Of a stretch of 64,000 bases of DNA, positions 33,230 through 43,319 are shown piece after piece. The stretch is from Byssothecium circinans (Eukaryota; Ascomycota; Dothideomycetes; Pleosporales; Massarinaceae): the NCBI GenBank assembly GCA_010015675.1, contig ML977007.1, forward strand, positions 200,414 through 264,413, written 5' to 3'. Both the position numbers and the translations under genes were made by a program. Position 1 is the first letter of the stretch. The number at the start of each line of letters is the position of its first letter. A model generated the notes under the pieces. That model saw only the letters and a program-made list of their open reading frames with translations, did no database searches and was not told the DNA's origin.

Positions 33230-33904
33230 TCATATCCTCGATTTGAGAGCAGTTTCAGGCTCTTTCTGTGAAACACTTGTTCCACTATCCTTCCGTTTGG
33301 CATCTCTCATCATCTTACCCCGCGCCTCCCACTCCCAAGACGTCCCCGTAAATCTCGTCTTCACCCATTCGTCATAAATCTTCCTCCTCTCATTTTCTGC
33401 GTCACACTTCAGCATCTTTTCCCATACCGCAAGCTGCTCTTTGAACCCAAGATTAGGATCGCAAACCGGTCTCCCTTCGCAAAGCTGCTCTAATCCCTCC
33501 TCCCACTCAACACCAAATTTCCACATCAGATACGCAACCACCAGCGTCGCACTCCTACTCTTCCCCATCGCACAATGGACAAACACTCCGCCTTTCTTTC
33601 CCTCCTCGTTCAAACTTTCGAGGCCATCTTCAATATACCGGCAAGCATGTTCAAAGTACTGGAGCACGTCCTGATCTGGGTCATCATCAACTCTGATGTG
33701 AAAATGCTTCAGATGCTTAAATTGGTCCTGGAGTAAGGGATCGTAGTCGATGATGGAGAGAACATGCGTAACGCCCGCAGCGCGGATGAGATCGCTTTGA
33801 TACAGTGCGTAGAGACCGCCTATAAAAAGCGCGCCCGCACGGGGAACGCGATCTACCCAGCCCATGAGTGTGTGTGCGCTGCTGCCGTAAAGGAGGTATG
33901 ACAT
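33230..33904 (-). CDS. Dual-specificity protein phosphatase
   Basis: A single-exon gene of 224 aa. The active-site loop is HCAMGKSRSAT with catalytic Cys111 and Arg117. The general-acid loop RVDDDPDQD lies about 40 residues before it. The N-terminal GALFIGGLYAL and VTHVLSIIDYD are typical of the Yvh1/DUSP12-like catalytic domain. Yvh1 proteins carry a C-terminal zinc-binding domain, but this protein ends shortly after the phosphatase fold with a charged helix and has no Cys/His pairs. It removes phosphate from Tyr and Ser/Thr in proteins; the substrate is unknown. The C-terminal KIYDEWVKTRFTGTSWEW segment looks genuine. Confidence 0.88.
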   Translation of the reverse strand: MSYLLYGSSAHTLMGWVDRVPRAGALFIGGLYALYQSDLIRAAGVTHVLSIIDYDPLLQDQFKHLKHFHIRVDDDPDQDVLQYFEHACRYIEDGLESLNEEGKKGGVFVHCAMGKSRSATLVVAYLMWKFGVEWEEGLEQLCEGRPVCDPNLGFKEQLAVWEKMLKCDAENERRKIYDEWVKTRFTGTSWEWEARGKMMRDAKRKDSGTSVSQKEPETALKSRI

Positions 33905-34643
33905 GTGGGATGTATTCGTCGAGTCATAGATATATCCGAGATGGGATTTTGATGGAGGTTGGAATAATTGATGGTAGTGAGAAAGCGTTGAAGAACCTTG
34001 GAAGAAATGGGCCGAGGTACAAATATCCTCTCGCGTAGCAGGGAAGCCCCAATATAGGCACTAAGAGCGAGCAGCAACTGGCTTTTTGCCAGCCAGATAT
34101 TATGTAAAGCTCCGCCAGAGTATTGACACTCAGCTTTACGCTAGGTTTCTATTGTGGGCTTTTTGGTACCTAGGTAACGCGAGAGGTGGGTACGTAGATA
34201 TGTACCGTGCAAGATCCAACCACACAGATCGTCCATTGTTTCTCGCGATAAACATGAATTTAAACCCTGAAAGTCCAAGATGTCATAGAATTCCTTGCAA
34301 CTTTTATCAAAACTCGATTTTTTGACGGTTGTCAAATAATTAGCCTTTGCTACGCGGGCGGCGCTATGGTCGTGGAGCAAGGATGGTGCGGCTTTTTATG
34401 TGGCCCAATATGCGGAAAGCGTTGCCTGGCTTTTTACACTGCCCCATAGCAATGCAAGAAGTCGTGCGCTGGTGCGCGCTGCGTGTCTTCCATTTGGTAA
34501 GGCTTTCTTCACTTGTCAGCTGGATAGTTGCCTGGGCTGATTCTTTCATATAATCTCGAGGTCAAGGACGTTGGGGCGGCTGAATACGAAGTGGCTGCAT
34601 ATGCACGAAACATGCCAGGCTGTGGCAGTGCAGTCACGGTGTA
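33905..34643. other. Intergenic region left of a transposon insertion
   Basis: About 740 bp. The part next to 34643 was probably the upstream region of the NACHT gene before the 34644-36758 element inserted. No gene supported. Confidence 0.5.
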
Positions 34644-34741
34644 CCGTGCCCGTGCGCGCAGCGACCCACGTCGCGCAACGATCCACGAACACCAAAACAC
34701 CAGACAAATCCTAAACTTCAACGCGTCGTAACTCTACCACT

Positions 34742-36606
34742 ATGGCACCAATCGACGACGCGCTTACAGCAAACAAATCGCTGGAACCAGGAGAACACTT
34801 CTCATATAGGGCAATTGCTCATCAGTTCAATGTGCCGCACAGTACGCTGTCCCGAAGACACCAAGGTCGTCAGCGCCCACGGGAAGCTAAGGATACCGAT
34901 CAACACAAACTCAACCCACAGCAAGAGTTAGAGCTTGTGAGCTATATTAAAGACCTTACAAAGAGAGGGCTGCNNNNNNNNNNNNNNNNNNNNNNNNNNN
35001 NNNNNNNNNNNNNNNNNNNNNNNNNNNNNNNNNNNNNNNNNNNNNNNNNNNNNNNNNNNNNNNNNNNNNNNNNNNNNNNNNNNNNNNNNNNNNNNNNNNN
35101 NNNNNNNNNNNNNNNNNNNNNNNNNNNNNNNNNNNNNNNNNNNNNNNNNNNNNNNNNNNNNNNNNNNNNNNNNNNNNNNNNNNNNNNNNNNNNNNNNNNN
35201 NNNNNNNNNNNNNNNNNNNNNNNNNNNNNNNNNNNNNNNNNNNNNNNNNNNNNNNNNNNNNNNNNNNNNNNNNNNNNNNNNNNNNNNNNNNNNNNNNNNN
35301 NNNNNNNNNNNNNNNNNNNNNNNNNNNNNNNNNNNNNNNNNNNNNNNNNNNNNNNNNNNNNNNNNNNNNNNNNNNNNNNNNNNNNNNNNNNNNNNNNNNN
35401 NNNNNNNNNNNNNNNNNNNNNNNNNNNNNNNNNNNNNNNNNNNNNNNNNNNNNNNNNNNNNNNNNNNNNNNNNNNNNNNNNNNNNNNNNNNNNNNNNNNN
35501 NNNNNNNNNNNNNNNNNNNNNNNNNNNNNNNNNNNNNNNNNNNNNNNNNNNNNNNNNNNNNNNNNNNNNNNNNNNNNNNNNNNNNNNNNNNNNNNNNNNN
35601 NNNNNNNNNNNNNNNNNNNNNNNNNNNNNNNNNNNNNNNNNNNNNNNNNNNNNNNNNNNNNNNNNNNNNNNNNNNNNNNNNNNNNNNNNNNNNNNNNNNN
35701 NNNNNNNNNNNNNNNNNNNNNNNNNNNNNNNNNNNNNNNNNNNNNNNNNNNNNNNNNNNNNNNNNNNNNNNNNNNNNNNNNNNNNNNNNNNNNNNNNNNN
35801 NNNNNNNNNNNNNNNNNNNNNNNNNNNNNNNNNNNNNNNNNNNNNNNNNNNNNNNNNNNNNNNNNNNNNNNNNNNNNNNNNNNNNNNNNNNNNNNNNNNN
35901 NNNNNNNNNNNNNNNNNNNNNNNNNNNNNNNNNNNNNNNNNNNAAGGAGAGCGACTGGCGTCAAATGGACCGTCTCATACGCTCTGCCGTGAAGGATGAA
36001 GGCGCAAAGGAGTCAAAGCAGCTAAGTCTCTCTCTCCACCAACTCCAGGTCCAAAACGAGCTACTATACCATGAGAATGACGGGCTAAGAGAGGCGCTTA
36101 CTGCTAAGGAGAAGCATAAGAAGCGTGGCAAACCTCTTGACTTGCAGCAGCGAGAGGAGTATCATGGAGGAGCTGTCTTCTGGTCTCCGCGCAAGATCAG
36201 AGAGGCACGAGCACGAGAGACAGTAAAGCAGAGGGAGGAGCATGAGGAGCAGCTTGCAAAGGCTAACAGGAAGGAGCTCGCTGCTGCTGCCAAGCTCTAT
36301 AGAGAGCAGCAGGCTCAGGAGAGACGTGTGGCGAGAGAGGCAGCCAAGGTGGTGAGGGAGAGGGAGAAGGCCGAGAAAGAGGCCGCGCGCGCTGCTCGAA
36401 TCGAAGCCCAAAACACCAAGAGAGCATCTCAAACTGCCCAAAAGGGTAAGCGCAAAACTTCAGGTCCTCCTCCATCAAAGCATAAGCGCCAGAGACGCAG
36501 TGGCGGCTCTGCAGCTGTCGCGGCGTCCCCAGAAGCTGCACCAGCTGCTCCACCTAAAGTCAACTCTCGTGGCCGTACTATCAACCTTCCGCGCAAATAT
36601 AAATAG
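34742..36606 (+). CDS. Pogo-type transposase, apparently unmutated, middle unknown
   Basis: ATG 34742 begins MAPIDDALTANKSLEPGE and an HTH region (NVPHSTLSRRHQGRQRP), then NPQQELELVSYIKDLTKRG before the gap. After the gap, KESDWRQMDRLIRSAV leads into a coiled coil, the motif EYHGGAVFWSPRKIREAR, a long Lys/Glu/Ala-rich helix and a tail ending INLPRKYK. The C-terminus aligns with that of the nested element at 12642-14760 (same EYHGGAVFWSP block, similar LPKRFRT end), so both belong to one family. The DDE catalytic domain falls in the N run and cannot be judged. No stop or frameshift is visible in the known parts, though the frame across the gap depends on gap length. Confidence 0.8.
34974..35943. 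other. Assembly gap (970 N)
   Basis: Unknown bases covering the catalytic part of the transposase. Confidence 1.
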
Positions 36607-36829
36607 TACAAATTGATCGCAAGCGTTACTTTATTACTCCACTAAAAGATCTCGTGATAATAGCTATTGTGGGTGGCTTAATAACCTCATCTTTGAAGTG
36701 GTGAGCATGTTGTTCGTGGATCGTTGCGCGACGTGGGTCGCTGCGCGCACGGGCACGGTAGTAAGCACCAAGCCATATCTCAGCCTGACCCCGCCCCTCA
36801 ACACTGCTTCCAAATCCCCAACTGCCGCC

Positions 36830-39800
36830 ATGGAACCACTGATAGCGGTCAGTCTAGCGGCGAACGTTGCCCAGTTCGTCGAACTGGCATGGAAAATTGT
36901 CACTGGTGCGAACGACATCGCTACATCCACAACCGGTCGCCTAGCACACCATGATCACTACGACATTATCGCGCAAAGTATCGCGAGCCTACACGAAAAC
37001 ATTGTTATCCTGAGCACTGCATCTCTTGAAGCGGGAAAGCTTTCGAGGCACGATCAAAGGCTGCTACCGTTAAGGGAGGCGTGTGTTAGTGTGGGCAATG
37101 AGTTGATTGGTCACTTGGATAGATTAAGAGTGGAGGGGAAAGTAAGGAAGTGGAAGAGTGTTAGAGTAGCGTTGTTGTCTGTGGTGAAAGAGGGGAAGAT
37201 AAAAGAGTTGGAGGAGAGGCTAGCCAAATTGCAGAACCAGGTCGATAGTGTGCTTATTGCCGATCTCGGGTACGCCCTTTCTCCATTTGTTTTATGACAG
37301 GTTACTCAACAAAGATCGCGCAGGAAACAGCAATCAGCCGTTTTTTGTCTTTTAAATACACATGTTCAAGCGTCCAACCAAAGACTCCAAGTTTCGAAAG
37401 ACTTGTTATCGGTCACGAGCTCCATCGAGAGAAGCTTTGAACGGCTGCACTATCGACTTGATGCCATCGAAGGAACGCAACAACCTCCTGCCTTCAAGAA
37501 ACATCGTGTACGTCTGGCCCCAGAAGAGAGGCGGCTTAGAGATGAAGAACGAGGCAAGATGAAGGAGCTCAACTCGAGTGAAAAACGCAGCGAACTTTGC
37601 CAACTTGCACCTCTAGCCGAAAGAGGACAAATCCTCGCTCTACAACAGGCCTTCTTGCTGAGTCTAGACTACGACATGCGATTGTCGCGAGAACAGACAA
37701 TCAAAGAGGCGCACGCAAACACCTTCAAGTGGATCTTTGACGAGCCGAAAGACACGGAACTCGCAGCAATCCCATTTCTGCACTGGTTGGAAGAAGAAGG
37801 TGGGGTATTTTGGATCACAGGTAAACCAGGGAGTGGGAAGTCGACGCTGATGAGATATCTCTGGGCCGAGCAGATGACGCATCTGGCATTAGAAAAGTGG
37901 GCAAAAAATGGAAGGCTAGCTACTGCAAGGTTCTACTTTTGGAACTCGGGGACGGCCATGCAGAGATCTTTGGAAGGACTCTTACGGTCTTTACTGGTAC
38001 AGATCCTTGACCAATGCCCGGAGTTGATACCAAAACTGTTTCCGGACCGCTGGAATACGCTCCAAATATCGCGAAACCACATGCTATGGAGCACCAACGA
38101 ACTCCTGGAGGGTATCCGTGCGCTTACCGCAGAAGCTTCACTCAGTTCACGGTTCTGCTTCTTCATCGACGGGTTGGACGAATACGATGGAACGGACAAA
38201 GAGATAGTGGGTGTCATCGAAAGTTTCAGTGCCTCGCCATTCTTCAAGCTCTGTTTGTCGAGTCGACCACATCCACAATTCATCAAAGCTTATGGCAATG
38301 ATACGCTCAGGTCACTGTCCGTGTCCAGCTTGACGACGGGAGATATCAGGCTCTTTGTTCACGATACTTTGGCGAAGAATGAGATGTTTCAAACATTGAT
38401 TCAGGAGTATGGGGCTCGGTGTCAAAAGCTTGTTGACGACATCGTTAATGAGGCAAATGGTGTGTTTCTTTGGGTAAGTCTCGAGATGTTATCTTAGAGA
38501 AAACTCTGTTTTATTCGATTTGCTAACATCACAACCCGATACATAGGTATATCTCGTGGTGGCTCGGCTGCTCGAAGGCATTGAAGTCAACAACGATCGC
38601 ATGAGCGATCTCGAACGAAAACTCCAATGCATACCGAAAGAGCTAGACCAACTTTTCCGCCTCATACTTGATAGTGTAGAGAGTGACTATCACGAACCAC
38701 AAGCTCACATGTTCCGCGCCGCATGTGCAGCAGCGAACTATGAGCCTCTAGACCTCATGGCTTACTACTTCATGGACATCGAAGATACAGACTACGCGCT
38801 GCATCTGCCCACACAACCCATGAAAACATCGGATATCGAAGAAAAACAGAAGATCATGGCTGTTCGTATCAATGTTCGATGCAAAGGCTTGCTGGAAGTC
38901 GTTGGGACCGCAGAATCGGATCCGGGCGTGCCAATGCTACGAATGCTCAAGGTCCAGCCCATTCACCGCACGTTTCGAGATTTTCTCTCGGATAAGAAAA
39001 TGCATGAGTTGATATACGAAAGAAGTGCACCGGATTTCGATCTCTATCGCTCCATATGCCTCGCCATGCTCGCTGAACTCAAAGTTTGCGAGCTGGTCCC
39101 AAGCCGCCACTGTCATCAGTACCATATACTAGAGAATATCCTGTACTACGCATCGGAATCGGAAAATAAACAGAGTGCCTCTCCCAACGATATCCTGGAC
39201 GGAGTCGCTCGCATGTTCCCTACTTTGTCCGAAGCTTTGTCCGAACAGCATAAACCAAATCTACTCAGAACAGAAGACCGTTTTACCCGCTGGGAAGAAT
39301 ACTCCTATCTGCTTTCTCAAAAACCATCAGCCGACATGGATGTTCCATTCGCTTTCATTCAACTCGCCGCTGCTGCAGGCTCAACCGAATACTCTAAACA
39401 GAAAATCGAGGCTGGCAACCTGTCTCAAGCGCATTTGAATTATTTGCTTTCCCAAAGTGTACCTATTAAGAGTTTGTATCATCACTTTCAACCAATGATG
39501 CACTCGGAACGAGTCTTTCCCTATTTTGAGACCGCTATTATCGAGATGTTGCTCGACGCAGGGGCAGATCCCGACTCAGCTTGGACAGCGTTTCCTAAGG
39601 ACGGGACGGCTGCTCGCAGATTGGTCCGATACGAGATAGGGGCTAATATCCGGGCCATGAAGATGCTGATCGAGTATGGTGGCAGTATAGAGAAGTGTAT
39701 TGAAGTCATCATGAACATGGAGCTGTATTATTTGTACATGGATGAGCTTAGCGACATAGAGCCATACATTCCAAACGATGTTTTGGAAGCTAGGCTTACG

Positions 39801-39947
39801 ACAATACCGAGTGCAACAGACCTGGAATCGAAATTGAAGCCTTCCACTTCCGAATCCAGGTCGAACCGGTCATCGAAACCCGACGTTACGGCGAAAATAG
39901 CCAGGAGAAAACGGTTGTCGACGGCTCTGAAAAAGTTGTTGCGATGA
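36830..39947 (+). CDS. NACHT-type NLR (STAND) protein
   Basis: Three exons: 36830-37269, 37324-38473 and 38547-39947, encoding about 996 aa. The N-terminus MEPLIAVSLAANVAQFVELA is the common fungal NLR N-terminal helical domain (residues 1 to about 200, ending in a coiled-coil stretch LEERLAKLQNQVD). The NACHT domain follows: RLSREQTIKEAHANTFKWIF, Walker A ITGKPGSGKSTLMRYL, Walker B-like RFCFFIDGLDEYDG and a sensor region FFKLCLSSRPHP. Next is the typical winged-helix/linker part (ELDQLFRLILDSV, VQPIHRTFRDFLSD). Near the C-terminus one ankyrin-like unit (IIEMLLDAGADPDSAW) is visible, then a basic tail (KIARRKRLSTALKKLL). A long repeat array is absent. Role by family: signal-responsive ATPase in fungal immunity or incompatibility. 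The first intron junction (37270-37323) is the least certain. A transposon sits 70 bp upstream. Confidence 0.85.
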
Positions 39948-42040
39948 TGTGGAATTTGTGGAGAGTTTCATCGAGAGTATTACCTGTTCATAAACGCGAG
40001 TATTTTTTGTTCCCTTAAACTTAGTAGTGATCGCGTATGGAAGAAACTCTGAGATACCTCTAGCTGAATGTTTTCGTACAGTCATAGCCATGCGTCAAAA
40101 GCCTGGCATTGCTTTCCATCGTTTCGGCTCAATAAACGGGTTGCATCCGTCACACTAGTACTGTAAGAATCATTTGTAATGCTATCCTATCTGACTGAAT
40201 ATGTATGGAGTCAATTGCTGGCCCTTATGGAGGATATATGCCTTCGAGACTGCAAATTATGTCAACACCACTACGTGGTTTGTACATATCTCCTATCATT
40301 ATAAGGAATGTGCGAGCTAGGTCCCTTGTCAATAGCCCATCTTACAGCTAATTAAACCGCCTATTAAGAGCTAACTTTATGAGAATAAACATTTACAGAC
40401 TTTGGAAGGTAGTGAGAAGGCTCTTGAAAATTCAGTGTGCCCTGTTAAACTAAATGTTGGGGCGCGATTGTAGTTAAAAAATGTGAAACCCTTGAACGAA
40501 TAGAGGAATCAGCAGGCTTGTGGATTGAGAATCACATACTTGATCTGTAATTGATGTTGTCTCCCTGTAAGGATGCCGAGATAATTGTAAATCTGCAAAT
40601 CGCATATCTCTCATAAACTGTTGGGCGTATAGATGTCACGTGAGTTTTCGATCGCCGTGCCTATGCAGGTACTCAAGGGGAGGTCCTATCCTTTGAGAAA
40701 TTTAGCAACAGCTTCTCCGTAGCTCAAAGCTATTTACAGCTTAGACTTTGCCTTTCCACCAGATATACACAAGGAGGAATCAAACTTGGGGAGGGAACGT
40801 GTTGGACCGAGAGTAAGCACAAAGGACATGCGAGAAGTTCATGAATCGTATGTATGCCGAGTAAGGAATCAGGACGCGGCACTAAACGTAGTGTAGCCTG
40901 AGCTAGACCATGTAAAGGTACTCAACCGAGAGTGATGGTCAACCTTAGGGGGACCTTACTTCTTGAGAACAACTAAATCAGCCTTTTTTAGTTAAAATCG
41001 CCACTGCTTGTTCGTTTCTTGTTCACGGGATATCTACGTAGAGATATTGATTTTCAAGGAGGAATGACTCATCAACTCCCTGTTCGAGACTGCACGATCC
41101 CCGTATAGCACATTCGTATCATGAGTATAATCTTGCCACACCAGTCTAACCGTTCCATATAAATTTCAATTCGGCATCCTCGGTCTCACGATCAGGTGAT
41201 GGGTACAGCCGAGGTAGATATTTGGATAGCAGAGTTATGCATAGACGCCACAAGAATATTTGATTCAGCTATACTGTAAATGAGTAAACCATGATGCTGG
41301 AGAAGTAGTATTGTACTTAGTTATTAAGTGCAGACTATTAAGTATCGCTTGCGTGGAGGGTCCTAGCATAGTTTGCAGCACGCGTAGAGACGCAAATATC
41401 CACCTTATTGTACAGGACGGACAAGCAACTTCCCTCATATTTCCATGCAAATACTGCCCGAAAATCAGAGCCCACTAATGGTGCCTTTCACACCTCATCT
41501 TCACTTCCACTCCCATGCTTCCTCCTCGTAGAATTGAAGCCGATCACTGCTGGACTTAAAAGTCCCAGTGTTGGCATCGAACCCGGAAAGCACAGGCGAA
41601 GTCAGGGTACTAATTATGGCAGTAAATGATAAGATTCTACCAGTTCAGATCCATCTCGCGGTTGGTGAATAAGCCGACGACGGATTGAAGGGGGCATAGC
41701 GAGGAAGAGCGATTGTGAGCGAGGTATCCGAGGCGGCAGCACAAAGCGAAGTGCTCCCTCAACCGCATTTGCCGCATCTTGACGCACTATTTATCAAAGT
41801 AAGAGAATCGGAAAAGAAGTCTTGTTGTTGCTCGGATGATCGTTTTTGGATGAGGCTACTTCGTAGGCTAAAGAGCGCTAACACTAGAACTTAACTAGCG
41901 CCTCGCTTAAATGCCGCGCTCGTTTTCGAAAATCCGCACAGCGAAACCGCGAAACCATCTCGCCGCCAACCTCACCACGCCCACCTCACGACGCACATCA
42001 CTAATACAAACCCCGTCTTCACTCGCACAAACCCGTCACC
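39948..42040. other. Long intergenic region
   Basis: About 2.1 kb, AT-rich on the left. It contains the upstream region of the eS21 gene, with C-rich sequence from about 41930 typical of fungal ribosomal-protein leaders. No gene or repeat supported. Confidence 0.5.
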
Positions 42041-42397
42041 ATGGAGAACGAACGCGGAGAGCTCGTCGACCGTAAGAACCTTGTCCTACACCAAACAGCA
42101 GCGCACGATACAACCCCGCCAACCGCCGCACGCAACGAAATATTCTGAGGACTAACACAAACTACAGTCTACGTCCCCCGCAAGTGCAGTGCCACCGGCC
42201 GCATCATCAAGGCCAAAGATCACGCCTCTGTCCAGATCAGCATCGGAAAGGTCGATGAGAACGGCCGCTACACTGGCGAGAATCAGGCGTACGCCCTTTG
42301 CGGCTTCGTGCGCGCCATGGGCGAGTCCGACGATTCCATGAACCGCCTCACCCAGAAGGACGGGTACCTCAAGAACGTCTGGAGCGCGTCGCGGTAA
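42041..42397 (+). CDS. RPS21: 40S ribosomal protein eS21 (S21)
   Basis: Two exons, 42041-42071 and 42168-42397, with a 96-bp intron after codon 10, encoding 86 aa. The sequence [20 protein letters not shown], then [19 protein letters not shown] and [20 protein letters not shown], matches eukaryotic eS21 over its full length (yeast 87 aa). It is a component of the small ribosomal subunit needed for 18S rRNA maturation. An early intron is common in fungal ribosomal-protein genes. No anomalies. Confidence 0.97.
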
Positions 42398-42870
42398 AGA
42401 GCGGATGGTGGAACAGGAGCGGTATGTGGACAAGTGTGTAGTTGGGAGAGTGGGGCTGACGTGGAGACAGAAGCGAATACCACATCTCGGATGAGCGATT
42501 GCGGGTGCCGGATGCATTTCACAGCTACGTGATGAGGCTCTTTCCAGCTTCATAGGGGCTTATAGGGTGTCATGGGGAGGGTTTCGGGTACCGGCTTCAG
42601 TATGAACAAATCCAAAAGTTCGACCTCACGCTGTGACTTGATCATCCCAATGCTTCTTCGGCTTCTGGCTTGTCTAGCCCAGTAGCTGTATGCCACTGCA
42701 CTCACCAACTCCTTGGTACCTCGGACTTTAGCTGGGAAACTAATTAGCGAATCCATGCGATCCCCGAGCTCAAAGCTACGTGGTTGACCGAGTCGCCCGC
42801 ATCAATATTCTACGCGACTTGACTAACAGGTTGCATCGTCCACTGGGACACAACCCTCACCGTTCACCAA

Positions 42871-43224
42871 ATGCCAAGACCAATACGTTGGACTAGACCC
42901 CTCACCCCTCCAATACCGCGGCAACGGCCAGCCTTCCTATTTTCCACAAGACACACAAACTTTGCGCCCATCTGCGCTCGACAGTATTTCATCACCACAC
43001 CGAAAGTTCCACAGATACCGAAGAATCCTCCGACAGCGACACCCCGTGTTGCCGTATACTGCGTAACTGCGCCTGTACCTCTCCCTGCAGGTATAGCAGA
43101 GAGATACCAGCTCTGTCTATCAACCCAAGGACATCCCGTGATGAAGCTTCATCTGCAGCAGTGCCATCCCGACCCCACGTGCTTTCTTCCGCGCTGCCGT
43201 GCGACAACAGACGAAAATGGCTGA
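42871..43224 (+). CDS. Putative small protein, gene model uncertain
   Basis: An ATG frame of 117 codons starts MPRPIRWTRPLTPPIPRQ and is rich in Arg, Pro and Thr and poor in acids, like a mitochondrial targeting sequence. In another frame downstream (about 43165-43312) lies a protein-like stretch, AFFRAAVRQQTKMAELQKAK followed by SLLANDALDRLNIPVV and a stop. An intron could join the two, but I could not find donor and acceptor sites that keep frame. It may be a small mitochondrial protein; the family is not recognised. Confidence 0.35.
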   Translation: MPRPIRWTRPLTPPIPRQRPAFLFSTRHTNFAPICARQYFITTPKVPQIPKNPPTATPRVAVYCVTAPVPLPAGIAERYQLCLSTQGHPVMKLHLQQCHPDPTCFLPRCRATTDENG

Positions 43225-43319
43225 ACTACAAAAGGCAAAATCCCAATCCGCACGCGAATCAAGTCTCCTCGCGAACGATGCCTTGGATAGGCTAAACATA
43301 CCGGTAGTGTGATTATGCA

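Larger units (their letters stand above)
34644..36758 (+). mobile_element. Pogo-type element with perfect 48-bp TIRs
   Basis: The terminal inverted repeats 34644-34691 and 36711-36758 are identical over 48 bp. TA flanks both ends (34642-34643 and 36759-36760). Length is about 2115 bp as assembled, including a 970-base N run. It ends 71 bp upstream of the ATG of the NACHT NLR gene (70 bp from the target TA), so it sits in that gene's promoter or 5' leader. Perfect repeats and an unbroken visible reading frame suggest recent insertion. Confidence 0.93.

Noticed and set aside
41530..41630. Possible tRNA (ATCGAACCCGG-like T-loop)
   Set aside because: No matching acceptor, D-arm or anticodon arm could be formed around it.
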